Assembly (NCBI GenBank): GCA_036365145.1
Contig: JAEOAD010000005.1
Span: 2,480,001-2,544,000 of the forward strand
Direction: 5' to 3'
Length of the DNA stretch: 64,000 bases
Source of the DNA: Orientallactaga sibirica
Taxonomy: Eukaryota > Chordata > Mammalia > Rodentia > Dipodidae
A program made the translations under genes and the position numbers. Below the pieces are notes generated by a model. The model saw only the letters and a list, made by a program, of their open reading frames with translations, made no database searches and was not told where the DNA came from. Below, in pieces: positions 50,771 to 63,957 of this stretch (its first letter is position 1; the number at the start of each line of letters is the position of its first letter).

Positions 50771-53700
50771 TTACATATCTTACTGGGGGGAATGTATGGA
50801 TGAGTTACATATCTTACTGGGAGGATGTATGTATGGGTAACATATCTTACTGGGAGGGTGTATGGATGGATTACATATCTTACTGGGAGGATGTATGGAT
50901 GGGTTACATATCTTACTGGGAGGATGTATGGATGGGTCACGTATCTTACTGGGAGGGGGTATGGATGGGTTACATATCTTACTGGGAGGATGTATGGATG
51001 GGTCACATATCTTACTGGGGGGATGTATGGATGGGTCACATATCTTACTGGGAGGATGTATGGATAGGTCACGTATCTTACTGGGAGGATGTATGGATGG
51101 GTCATGTATCTTACTGGGAGCATGTATGGATGGGTTACATATCTTACTGGGAGGATGTATGGATGGGTTACATATCTTACTGGGAGGGTGTATGGATGGG
51201 TCACGTATCTTACTGGGAGGATGTATGGATGGGTCACGTATCTTACTGGGAGGATGTATGGATGGGTTACATATCTTACTGGGAGGGTGTATGGATGGGT
51301 CACGTATCTTACTGGGAGGATGTATGGATGGGTCACGTATCTTACTGGGAGGATGTATGGATGGGTCACGTATCTTACTGGGAGCATGTATGGATGGGTT
51401 ACGTATCTTACTGGGAGGATGCATGGATGGGTTACATATCTTACTGGGAGGATGTATGGATGGGTTACATATCTTACTGGGAAGGTGTATGGATGGGTTA
51501 CATATCTTACTGGGAGGATGTATGGATGGGTTACATATCTTACTGGGAGGATGTATGCATGGATTACATATCTTACTGGGAGGATGTATGGATGGGTTAC
51601 ATATCTTACTGGAAGGATGTATGGATGGGTCACGTATCTTACTGGGAGGGTGTATGGATGGATCACGTATCTCACTGGGAGGATGTATGGATGGGTCACG
51701 TATCTTACTGGGAGGGTGTATGGATGGGTTACATATCTTACTGGGAGGATGTATGGATGGGTCACATATCTTACTGGGGGGATGTATGGATGGGTCACGT
51801 ATCTCACTGGGAGGATGTATGGATGGGTCACGTATCTCACTGGGGGGACATATGGATGGGTCACGTATCTCACTGTGAGGACGTATGTATGGGTCACATA
51901 TCTTACTGGGAGGATATATGGATGGGTCACATATCTTATTGGGAGGATGTATGGATGGGTCACGTATCTTACTGGGAGGATGTATGGATGGGTCACATAT
52001 CTTACTGGGAGGATGTATGGATGGGTCACATATCTTACTGGGAGGATGTATGGATGGGTCACATATCTTACTGGGAGGATGTATGGATGGGTCACATATC
52101 TTACTGGGAGGATGTATGGATGGGTCACATATCTTACTGGGAGGATGTATGGATGGGTCACATATCTTACTGGGAGGATGTATGGATGGGTTACATATCT
52201 TACTGGGAGGATGTATGGATGGGTTACATATCTTACTGGGAGGGTGTATGCATGGGTTGCATATCTTACTGGGAGGGTATATGGATGGGTTACATATCTT
52301 ACTGGGAGGATGTATGGATGGGTCACAGATCTTACTGGGAGGATGTATGGATGGGTCACGTATCTTACTGGGGGGATGTATGGATGGGTCACGTATCTTA
52401 CTGGGAGGATGTATGGATGGGTTACATATCTTACTGGGAGGGTGTATGGATGGGTTACATATCTTACTGGGAGGATGTATGGATGGGTCACGTATCTTAC
52501 TGGGGGGATGTATGGATGGGTCACGTATCTTACTGGGAGGATGTATGGATGGGTTACATATCTTACTGGGAGGGTGTATGGATGGTTTACATATCTTACT
52601 GGGAGGATGTATGCATGGGTCATGTATCTTACTGGGAGGGTATATGGATGGGTCACATATCTTACTGGGAGGATGTATGGATGGGTCACGTATCTTACTG
52701 GGAGGGTTATGGATGGGTCACGTATCTTACTGGGAGGGTGTATGGATGGGTCACGTATCTTGCTGGGAGGGTGTATGGATGGATCACGTATCTCACTGGG
52801 AGGATGTATGGATGGGTCACGTATCTTACTGGGAGGGTGTATGGATGGGTTACATATCTTACTGGGAGGATGTATGGATGGGTCACATATCTTACTGGGG
52901 GGATGTATGGATGGGTCACGTATCTCACTGGGAGGATGTATGGATGGGTCACGCATCTCACTGGGGGGACATATGGATGGGTCACGTATCTCACTGTGAG
53001 GATGTATGGATGGGTCACATATCTTACTGGGAGGATATATGGATGGGTCACATATCTTATTGGGAGGATGTATGGATGGGTCACGTATCTTACTGGGAGG
53101 ATGTATGGATGGGTTACATATCTTACTGGGAGGATGTATGGATGGGTCACATATCTTACTGGGAGGATGTATGGATGGGTCACATATCTTACTGGGAGGA
53201 TGTATGGATGGGTCACATATCTTACTGGGAGGATGTATGGATGGGTTACATATCTTACTGGGAGGATGTATGGATGGGTTACATATCTTACTGGGAGGGT
53301 GTATGCATGGGTTGCATATCTTACTGGGAGGGTATATGGATGGGTTACATATCTTACTGGGAGGGTGTATGGATGGGTCACATATCTTACTGGGAGGATG
53401 TATGGATGTGTCACGTATCTTACTGGGAGGATGTATGGATGGGTTACGTATATTACTGGGAGGATGTATGGATGGGTCACATATCTTACTGGGAGGATGT
53501 ATGGATGGGTCACATATCTTACTGGGAGGGTATATGGATGGGTTACATATCTTACTGGGAGGGTGTATGGATGTGTCACATATCTTACTGGGAGGATGTA
53601 TGGATGGGTTACATATCTTACTGGGAGGATGTACGGATGGGTCACATATCTTACTGGGAACATGTATGGATGGGTTACATATCTTATTGGGAGGGTGTAT

Positions 53701-54190
53701 GGATGGGTCACGTATCTCACTGGGAGGATGTATGGATGGGTTACATATCTTACTGGGAGGATGTATGGATAGATTACCTATCTTACTGGGAGCATGTATG
53801 GATGGGTTACATATCTTACTGGGAGGGTGTATGGATGGGTTACATATCTTACTGGGAGGATGTATGGATGGGTTACATATCTTACTGGGAGGGTGTATGG
53901 ATGGGTCACATATCTTATTGGGAGGGTGTATGGATGGGTCACGTATCTTACTGGGAGGATGTATGGATGGGTTACCTATCTTACTGGGAGGATGTATGGA
54001 TGGGTTACATATCTTACTGGGAGGATGTATGGATGGGTTACATATCTTACTGGGAGCATATATGGATGGGTTACATATCTTACTGGGAGCATGTGTGGAT
54101 GGATTACATATCTTACTGGGAGGGTGTATGGATGGGTCACATATCTTACTGGGAGGATGTATGGATGGGTCACATATCTTACTGGGAGGA
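50771..54190. repeat. 33-bp minisatellite array with higher-order duplication
   Basis: About 103 tandem copies of a 33-bp unit fill 3.4 kb. The unit is built from ACATATCTTACTGGGAGG and ATGTATGGATGGGT. Variants are TTACATATC, TCACATATC and TCACGTATC, plus GAGGATG, GAGGGTG, GGGGATG and GAGCATG. Unit length is 11 codons, so several frames remain open: a 1163-codon frame on minus and a 1012-codon frame on plus, made only of 11-residue repeats such as SKICNPSIHPP or VRYVTHPYILP. These are artefacts. A block of diagnostic variants at 51661-51950 recurs 1121 bp later. One single-base deletion near 52707 shifts the frames there. The array lies in the upstream CTNND2 intron, about 9.5 kb before the exon. 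Confidence 0.97.
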
Positions 54191-54199
54191 CCTAAGGTG

Positions 54200-57100
54200 G
54201 ACAAAAGCCAGAGTACACAGAGGAAAAGACTGATGTGATACAGGCACAGTGTGAAGCTTACCGGCCATGAGGATGATGAATAAAAGCTAATAGCTTTACT
54301 TTAGACTTGGGGAAACTGAGGCAAGACAGCAAGCCAAGATGTGAATTGGGGTTTATTAAAAACCATAATTAGTCATCTCCCTTGAGGTTTTCAGATTTGT
54401 TTTTGTCTTTAGATAAATAATTACTGATGTAGTATTTCATTTCTTCATCTGGAAAAGATATAATCTCATGTTCACATAGCAAATGGAAATTCACAGGTGG
54501 TTCAACATTTAACAGAGTTCTTCAGGTGCACTCATCTACATTTCAAAACACAAACCCTGCCCTATAGGATAGGTACACAATGAATGATCTGAAAATTATG
54601 AAATCATTGCAGAAAATGAACAGGAAAAGCTCACACATATCTCTAAAGCCTTTCATTTCTGAAAATCTTAGGCAGCTGCCCATTTCACAAATGTGTCTCT
54701 CTTGCCATTAGATTAGGGTGAGTAGAGTGGGATGGGGTGGCCAAGATTCTCCTCTGAGGAGCAAACATACCGATGCAGGATCAGGTATTTAATAAAAAAA
54801 GTAGCAAAGAAGGAGCTATGAGTGAGCATTCAATAGTGAATACCACAGGCAACTATCTCAAAGAAGACGGTCCATTTTCTAGTTAGCGTTTTGTACTCTT
54901 GCCTTTGCAGAAACCAGGCCAGCTGTGTGCATCCTTTGGGTTCTGGGTGGTAAGAACCACGAACAGAGAAAGACACCTGGACAGGCCAGCTTGCGACAGG
55001 CTGGGTGAGAGGAGGCTGGAGCAGAGACTCAGTGAGCATCTCTGGGAGGAGGCGGGAGGCTGGGGCGTTACAGAGAGGGGTGAACAGGAGAGGGCGGAAG
55101 GGGAGAAGGGGCAGGGCTGGGTCTGAGGACTGCACTCATGCCTTGGCCATTTGTTCCACGCTGAAAGAACCAGAGTGGCCCCATCCCTCTAGCTTCCAGG
55201 CTTCTGAACTTGCTTTGCAGAAGACAGGCAACACCTGTAGGGGCCACAGAGATAGTCCGGGTGAGGGAACTATATGGCAGCTTCTGCCTGACTGCCTGGA
55301 AGATTAGTGAACCTGCGCCCACACTCTGGATCTGCCTGGCAGGTAAGGCCCTAAATATGGGGTCTGGCCCAGAGAAGGGAATCACCAGTGAATGTGAAGA
55401 TGGTGAGGTTTGGCCTTTCATTTTTAATAACTATATGTTGATAATCATCACAATAGTTTTTGGTTGACTGACAGTTTGCAAAGCATTTATGAAAGACACA
55501 GCCTCTCATTTAAATTCATTTTGCTTGACATTACAAAAGCACATATTTAAAAATTTGCTATTCCCTTGTTCATGAAAAGTGGAAAAACCTTTCAAAAATA
55601 CAATAGAGACATTGTTTGTGTCTCTGATAGTCCACGGTTATAACAAATGATGAATATTAAAGTAAAAGCCACTACAGGGAGTTATGTGCAGAGGACATTT
55701 CTCTTTATTTCAAAACTACATAACTTCACAATCTCACTCCAAGTGAGATGTTCAAAGTAAGATGTTCATTAAACCTACCAAAAAGTACATAATATAAAAT
55801 ATGTCCGTTACCTAATGTATGATTGAAATTGTCTTTTTTTTGAAATTGTCTTTTTGTTTGATATCTATTATTTGAGACATATATTTACCTTTTCTTTCTG
55901 TTTTAGATTTTGAAGCATCTTATTTGTTCTGAAGAACTATTCTCTTTACTTGTCATAATAGCCAATACCCAAGGGACTAAATTCTGATGGATAAAAGAAT
56001 GTTCATTAAGCATTGGTCAAAATCTGGAAGATTTCATGGTTTAATGACAAGAGAAATGGGTACAGTAAAGCCCTTTTCAAGAGCATCAGCCTCCTTAGGG
56101 AATGGAGTGGGATTATTTCTTCCAGAAAGAATGACAACTGCACTAACTTCTTAGAAGTCTCAGCAGTGTAGTATGCATCAGGACTTTAAAATGATTGGGG
56201 TGCAGTAGGTCCACCCATGTGGTAGGGTTGGAAAAAATGCTTGAGCGCAAGGCAATGGGGCATCTTCTTGGTCTTTAAATTTCGTTGAAGCTTGGGAAGG
56301 GGTTCTAATCAGAGCTGGATGCATTGTGGAGTAGAATACAAGACTTGAGGAAAATTTAAAGGAACAGCAGTCCTGTTTCTTCAGTCTGCAGGGGAGCACA
56401 GAGCACAGAGGTGGTGTGACACATGTAGGAGCGTGCCCAGAGTTGGGTGCTGGTACTACAAAGACCCTGAAAACCATAGCAATGAGGCAGTCTTGGAGGT
56501 GGTAGGATGTGGGGCCCACCAATGGCTTCTCAGCCGAGGAATAGGAAACATCGTGGCATCAGAGGCAAGAGAATCAACGTGAGAGAAGGTTCAAAGATGG
56601 ATTGTGGAATGTATACGTTAGAAAGTAATTTTCCCTTTTCCTTGACATCCAGAGTTTATAAAGATTGTAACATGAATGTAGAGTTGGACATGCCTCTCCA
56701 CTCTTGGTGCAAACTGTGTTTTTAAAATTCTGCTGGTGCTGTTTCCTGGGCTCCAGAAGGTACAGCACAAACTGTCTTTGCCTGATGCTCCCTGAGCTCA
56801 GGCCCTGGACTCAGAGGGCAAGCCTGCAGGGAATGCCCGAGGCTGAGAACGAGGGATCCCGGAGTGCCAACCACCCAGAGTGTCCCCAAGCTCCGCCCAG
56901 AAGGCTGTCAGCCTCAACCACTATGGCTAGCTCGCTCTATTAGGAATTCACACAGCAGAACACTTCACCCTTATTTTCTCCCATGTTTCTCTTGAACACA
57001 AAGAAAACTGTGATCAGGAAAATCTGTCTGCAACTTGGCATCTTGAAATATGTCCTTTTGATGACGCTGCTCAGCTGAGTCAGTATTCATTGACTCCTCA

Positions 57101-57940
57101 CTGTGTCTGTCAACCCAAGCACAACATTTATCTGACACTGCATTTTAGTACAATAAGAAAATATACTTGTTTGGTGCATCTGTGGCCTTTGAAATAAAAA
57201 AAAATGCACGCGTCTTATCAGGTGTGCTTTGGTGGTGCAGCCGACACTATTTATCATCCTTTAGTGAAGGAGAAGATGTTATCAAGTTGTCACATGAAGT
57301 CTGGTGCCTAGCAACTTTCCAAGCCACTTCAAAGAAAACAGTACTAAATTATACATTCCTTCGGTTCTATATATGTTCAAAAATGTTATGTATAATGTAT
57401 AGCACGTATCTATAAATGTATGTTGAGTGTATATAGTAATATAGTGAGTCAATGTCAGTATGTAGAGTGGATATATATGTACATGTAAGAACAACCAAGG
57501 TCTGTGTCTTCTTTTGTCTTCAGAATGTGAATCGTTCAGTTCTTAATTTCATTCCAATTTAAATTAGTAGCAATAATACTCTTTGATCCTGTAACCTAGC
57601 ACTGGTGGAGTCACAGGTCCTTCCTGAAAGTATGCTGCTTTCCAAGAACTAATACAGCCATGCAGGTTGAGAAAATGACTATTATCTTAAGTTGACGAGC
57701 TCAGTTCAAAGACATTTAGTTCCAGGGTTTGGCAGATTTGATGTTTGCAAACCTACATTATATAAATAATAAAATGCTCAGATTTTACTGTTTTCAGACA
57801 TTATCTCTTGACATAGCTTATCAATAGCACTTTTAAAAATCTTCAATATTTTAATCCCAGTTTTCATTTAAACCAATTTCCCTTTGCTTATTTTCTAATT
57901 ACATGTTTAAAGGAACATTGTATATGTGACTATGTTTATG
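54200..57940. other. Intron, no supported feature
   Basis: Unique-looking sequence. A GC-richer purine patch at 54990-55130 has no recognised coding sequence. Confidence 0.6.
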
Positions 57941-57941
57941 A

Positions 57942-58153
57942 TTTTAATATTTTTACTCATATCTTTGCAAGCAGAGAGAAATAGACGAGAGACAAAGAAA
58001 ATGGGCACACCAGGGCCTTCAGCTGTTGTAAACGGACTGCAGATATATGCACCCTGTTGGGCATCTGGCTTTATGTGGGTACTGGGGAATTGAACTCAGG
58101 TCATTAGGCTGTGCACACAAGCACCTTAACTGCTGATCTATCTCTTTAGCCCA
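57942..58153 (-). mobile_element. tRNA-derived SINE, old diverged copy
   Basis: ATGGGCACACCAGGGCC, GTTGTAAACGGACTGCAG, TATGTGGGTACTGGGGAATT and TGATCTATCTCTTTAGCCC. Confidence 0.8.
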
Positions 58154-58799
58154 GTTTTATGTTCTATATACTTTAAGAAACTTCCAGGGAGGTGATGCAT
58201 AAGATTTCTCTTCAAAATGGAAGGCAGACAGTATTTACATCCCCAGCTCTTCACAGGCTGGTAGACACTGAGGGCCCTTAACAAGGCAGACTGGTGAAGA
58301 AGATTGTTTCTAATTTTAAATTATGCACACATACTATTTAGATTTGTGGGATTTTTTCAAACCACATCATTGGACCATGTCAATCTCTGCTCAGAATCGT
58401 TTACCACGGCCCAGTTTACCACAGCCCACTTCCCGGAGTTCATTAACCTGGACCTGCGCTTCTGCCCAACGTGCTCCTGACCCCTTCTGCCTTCATCTGG
58501 CGAGCTTCTCTGAGGCTTGGCTGGGTTTCTACGGCTCTGGGTGAATGCAAGCTGCTGAGAAGCCTGGCCTGCGCTCCTGAGTCTGCGAAATGGCTTCTTT
58601 TCCATCACTGAGCCTAGTTAGTCATCAAAGGGGCATGCCCACCCCACACCCTTTCGCTCTGCTCTTGATCCACTTCCATCTCCCACTCATTTTCTGATAC
58701 AGTTCATGTATTTTCCAACCCTACCATGTGAGCATTGAGAGAGCAGAGATCTTGCGTGATGAACTCCACACGGAAGCTCCATGGCTAGAGGAGTTCCCG

Positions 58800-59040
58800 C
58801 CAGGCAGCAGGCAATCCCTGCCACGTGTCTATGTGTGTAATTTGCATGCATGGTTGCATGTGTGTGGGCATAGCTGTGTATCTGGGTGTACTTGTACATG
58901 AAAGCATACGTGAGTGGCTAGAGGTTGTTGGGGGGGGTTGTTTTCCTCAATACCCTTCACCTTATTTATTTGGATGACGTCTCTCAGTTGATCCCAATGA
59001 TCACCACCTTGGCTGTTCTGACTCACCATCTTCCCAGACC
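58800..59040 (-). mobile_element. Rodent SINE-like repeat, unclassified
   Basis: CATGTGTGTGGGCATAGCTG, GGGGGGTTGTTTTCCTCAAT and CTTCACCTTATTTATTTGG resemble the repeats at 60655 and 63095. Diverged. Confidence 0.4.
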
Positions 59041-60654
59041 CCGTTATCTTGGGATGAATGTAGTTTTGACTCTGTAGTTGGTAATTTTACATTAAGGCCA
59101 GATGGTAAAGTCCACCTTTCATGGAAAATGCCATATACCAAGCAAATCAGAAACAGAACAAACATTCGGGTGCCCAAGAAGATATCTTGTGGCCTTTGAA
59201 TAATATGCAACCACGAATGTAATGACAGTGGCCCTGGAAAACATTGAGCATGTTCAGAAAATGCTTTTCATGGAATCTGTTTTCCTTTTATGAAACCACA
59301 GTAATGTCTCCCACATGTAAAAGCCACTGCTGCATTAGGAGATGTTCCTGCCCTATGCACACCTGCATCCTGTTTATAGAAGCAGATGCTGAATACATCA
59401 GCTAACTATAGACATGCAGATGTCTTATTTTCCTTAATGCAGAAATGTATAAAATCATGTGGAACAGTGAAGCAGCCAGGCCTTTGGTGGAATATCCAAT
59501 TTCCATCAGGTATACTTGGGTTAAAAGGTAAAGAGACAGATAAAAGTCAGAACAATGGGAGATTATTCATAATTCAAAACATTCACATTTTTGCTGTCAC
59601 TTTTCCACGCAGAAGACATTAAAATAGAAGAATTTTGAATTGCAAAACAAATTTTAATCTGTTGGCTCATTTCCTAGGATATTTGTTGCAGAATATTTAA
59701 ATCTAAAGCCTAAATCTGAAGCCTAAAAGATCCACAGAAGGGAGAAATGTAAGTTTTGGATTTTCTAAGAGATAATGTGAAAAGCTGTGTGGCATCTGTG
59801 ATTCAGTGATTCACAATGAAATATTTGAAGTATTGAACATGGCAGCTTGCTCAGATATGACCATGCATTTATTTATTTTCAAAAACATGTGACCATCAAG
59901 GAAGGTCTTGTTACAGAACCCAGTCAACTCAGTCAAGGACCACTACGGTGGTGGCATCCAGGCATCCAGGCCCTCATCTGAGAGAAGATGGCTCCACGGA
60001 GCACAGGAGCAGCGGCATCCTTTCGTGATCTGAGCAGATTCCCTGCCTTCCTACTCTTGAGAGAAAGACTTCTGATCTAATGAACTGTCTCCCAACCCCA
60101 ATTCCATAAAAATTCCATGCCCTAATTTCTGGAGGCTGGGAATACATATGTTGACATGAAGTGGAGGCTTCATACCATAGACGGAATGAAGCTGCTAATC
60201 AGATGACCTTCACGATTTATACTAGACTGCTTTGAGGAGCCCAATGGAATCACAGGTTTCCTGTTAATACGAAGGAGGGGGGAAAGGAGTGAGAATTGGA
60301 AAGACTGCAGTGTGGGGAAGCTTTCACATAGAGATTGCCGGCTTGGAAGCCCGAGGGGCCCATGAACTTGTGAGTACAGGAAACCACAGGAAGCTGAGGA
60401 AGTTTGAGTACATGGATGCTACCTTAGAACTTCCACAAAGCAACACAATCCTCTTTAACCCCTGGATTCTAGCCCAGATAGACCGACTTTGTACTTGTGA
60501 GCTCCAGAGCTATGAGAAGGTGGATTTATTTGTTATGGCAGTAGGAAGCCACCATCCAGCCACATGAGCTACAGTCTGGGTATGCATTCAAGAGAACACT
60601 CACGTGCACTGGCCTTTGCTAGATAACAAGGTGGCAGCATTAATTTGCACATGT

Positions 60655-60940
60655 GTGGATGTGCGTGAGTGTGTGTGTGTGCACGTGGGGGGAGAGGACA
60701 GCCTTGACTTGCTTCTACCTTGTGTTTGGGACAAGGTCTCTCTTGCTGTTTGCCGCTGTATTGGTCAGGCTAGCTGGTCCACAAGCTTTGTCATTCTCCT
60801 GTCTCCACATCTCTTCTTTGTCACAGCAATTCTGGGATGACAGACACTCTTCATCCATGGATTCTGAGGATCCTAACTCTGCTTGCTGGGCTTGGTCAGC
60901 TAGCACTTGACCCGCCAAGCCATTTCTCCCTTCCTGGAAA
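60655..60940 (-). mobile_element. Rodent SINE-like repeat, unclassified
   Basis: GTGTGTGTGTGCACGTG, GACAAGGTCTCTCTTGCTG, TCAGGCTAGCTGGTCC and GCCAAGCCATTTCTCCC. Looks like a GT-tailed compound SINE in reverse. Confidence 0.5.
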
Positions 60941-61835
60941 CTGCTTCTATCAGCGCGCTAGTGCACAAGAGGCTGCTGTGTCGACCTGTTCTGATGCCTC
61001 CGTTCAGGTTTCCGTGGCGATGACCTATGAATGAACTTACCCTGCTCTAACTAGTGGAATTTATTTGGTGGCCAGCTGAGGTACACCGCCAAATGACATG
61101 GCCACACTCATGTCTGAGAGGGCCAAGGCAATGCCAACATCTGGTCTAGATGAAAATGGGAAAGGGCAGGGCAGTCCTTACTTTGTTCACTTTCTTAACT
61201 TAATGGCCAATACGCTGACCACCTCCCAAGGTCAATGACTCTCTTGTCAAATAAATTAAAAAAAGATACAAAGTCTGCCCAAGAAGGCACTTTTCTCCCT
61301 GGATAGCGGACCCTGGTTCTCTACACTGTCTCTGCAGACAATCACTGCAAACGCATCTGGTCACTGAGGGAACTGTGCTCTGGTGACTGGAATCTGTCTT
61401 TTGTCTGGTTGCCTTTAGCTCTTCCTTGGAGTAGGACGTGGTCTTCAAAGCAGCCCTTCTCTGTCTCCTCGTGTCTACAAGGACAGCTCTGGTTCTGAAG
61501 AAGGCGCATAGCCTGGGACTATGCCCTCCCTTAAGAGGACACGGCACCAGAAAGGATGCAGGGCGGCTTGGGGGCTGAGACTTCCTGTTTGTGAGGATCA
61601 TGGACATCTCTGGTATGGACAAATGTAGAGAGTTCTTGAACTCTTATATTTAATGAGAGAGATTGGGACCAGATCTTATATGGGCCAATGTTTTCTGATC
61701 TTCTCCAGAGACAGACAGGAATTCCAGACCATCAGGCTTTGGAAGCAAACACCTTCAATCACTGAGCCATCTTTCCACCGCCACAAACCACCGTTCATAA
61801 AGCCAATGGCTAATGGAAAGTATGTATTATATATA

Positions 61836-61917
61836 TATATGTGTGTGTGTGTGTGTATAATTTTATGCATATGAGTTCTAGAGCTATGAGAGAGTGAATA
61901 TATAGAGAGATATGACG

Positions 61918-61949
<32 letters not shown>
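61836..61949. repeat. AT/TG and GATA/GACA microsatellites
   Basis: ATATATATATGTGTGTGTG at 61836-61856 and GATAGATAGATAGACAGACAG at about 61920-61949. Confidence 0.9.
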
Positions 61950-61950
<1 letters not shown>

Positions 61951-63094
61951 TGGTATGTGTGTTTATAAAACTTTAAAGCTACCACCCTGTTGCCGTTACT
62001 GGATTTTTCAAGTTTATGCCAGTATCTTTGGATATCTGTTGCTGTTTAGGTAAAGGAACTTGTGGGTCTTAGGCATGTGACTGATATTTTATGCACCGAA
62101 GACCTTAAGATCTTCTTGTGGTCAGAACCATCTGCAACCATGATCTTCCTACCTCCTTACTGGCTTGGGTTCCTGCATCTCTTCCTCCTTTTTCCCTCTA
62201 TCTTTTGTCTTTCTTTTTCCTTTTACTTTCTTTTCTTTTTTTTTTCTAGTAGGTCTTAGTCCTCTCAAATATGCACTATAATTTTTGTAGAACCCAAGGA
62301 ATTGGATTAATTACTATATGTTACTTATTCACTGCATTCTTCCTAATTTTTCATCCACTGAGACATAGTTTGGATTCTTCAAGTTTTCCTAGTAGGTTCT
62401 ATATAGTTCTACAGAGTTGACCAGCCATCCTCAGCTTATCAACAAAGTCAGATTAATTCTGTTCTGTCAGCCTTTCTTGTAAAGCCAAATAATTAGGATA
62501 TCATCAGAGACAAACACTGGAATATTTTTATTGTTAGTATGTTTGGGTCCGTTCACAGGAGTTCTGGCTGTGGGTGAAGGGAAGTAACAAATCCTTGTGT
62601 GAAAATCATTCGAATATACTGTGTGGTCTCTTAGGTAAAAATCAAATTAGGACTGGATTTTTCTCAGAAATGAATTGAAAAATCAAAAGGAAGCTTCCAG
62701 GTTGACAAGAGTCCTATAAATTCTCCCTGCCTTTTGAGCATCTGTATTGGCCTGGATTCTACTGGAGACTCTCAGAGCCACAGGGAGTTCCACCTATCAG
62801 ACCTTACTCACCTGTGAAGTGGAGGCAGAGAGTAGATTAGTCTGCTCAGACAGGTTGTTTGTGTAGAGGAATGCTGTGGGAGGGGTGCAGCTTTTTCTGC
62901 CTCTTTCATCAACAGAGATGTTGCCAAGGAGCTTCCCAAGAAGAGTGTGTTGTGATTATTTCGAGACGGTTGGATCTTGGCCAACAAAGTGCTCTCCCTT
63001 TAGTGTGCATAACTGCCTTATGCTACTGTACTTTTAACACAACCCTTCCCTGTGTATCAATACACCACGGCCAGTTGGATATGAAAAAATCTTC

Positions 63095-63413
63095 CTTTTT
63101 TGGCACATGTGTACGTGGGGTGTGTGTATGTACATGTGTGCCTGTAGGTACACACATATGTGGAGACCAGAGGCCAAAATCAGAGGTCTTTCTCATCCAT
63201 TCTCCAAGTTACATTTTGAGACAAGGGCTCTCCCTGGACCTGAGGCTCACCACTTTAGCTAGGCTGGCGAGCCCAATCTAGCTCTCCTCACCCCATCCCC
63301 GGAGTTGGGGTTACGGGTACGTGTTGCTTTTACGAAGGTGTTGGGGAGTTAAACTCAGGGTCTCCTGCTTGCATCACAAGCACTGTATAGACTGAGCCAT
63401 CCCCCAGCTCCAG
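63095..63413 (-). mobile_element. Rodent SINE-like repeat, unclassified
   Basis: TTGGCACATGTGTACGTGG, GTGGAGACCAGAGGCCAAA, GAGACAAGGGCTCTCCCTGG, TAGCTAGGCTGGCGAGCC and GACTGAGCCATCCCCCAGC. Full-length compound SINE in reverse. Confidence 0.6.
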
Positions 63414-63957
63414 AAACACCTTTCATTTTAAAGAGCTTCATTCCTATTTTATCATTGTAGAAACTCACAATTCCGTGGTATAATGACCAAATATAATTAC
63501 ATGATTCATCTCATGCAATGGAGCTTTTCCACTAATTGCTATAAAAGTGACTTCACATACAACGTCACCTTTCTTAGAGGGGATGACAGGAATGTGATGC
63601 GATGACCTATAAGTGTAGGGTCACCTGGATGCCTCTGCTTGACCCTGGTACACTACACCAAATTGCTCCTTCTACCGTACGAATAAATCAGAATTTGTCT
63701 CCAAGATAGCCAGGTTTCATTTCTTTCTGAGCTTCTTTCAGATTTTTTTTAAAATTGCAAAGTTGCATGCAAATTATTCAAACTTCCTAAGACTCTTGTA
63801 GCTGAGGGAAGACTATTAATTCTTATTTTTCTCCATTAAGGTATCTGAATTCCTTTTGCCAGTGGACAAGATCTCATGTTCAAGTTCTCCTTCCTCCAAG
63901 TTATTCACAACCTACTTCCTGATACCTGTGAATACGTTGCCATAAAAAGCAAAAGGA

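Larger units (their letters stand above)
59041..63094. other. Intron, mostly unique
   Basis: Contains one SINE-like repeat and short microsatellites, listed separately. No gene recognised. Confidence 0.55.

Noticed and set aside
50713..54204. 1163-codon minus and 1012-codon plus open frames
   Set aside because: Made only of 11-residue repeats from a 33-bp minisatellite; several frames on both strands are open equally. No unique coding sequence or gene context.
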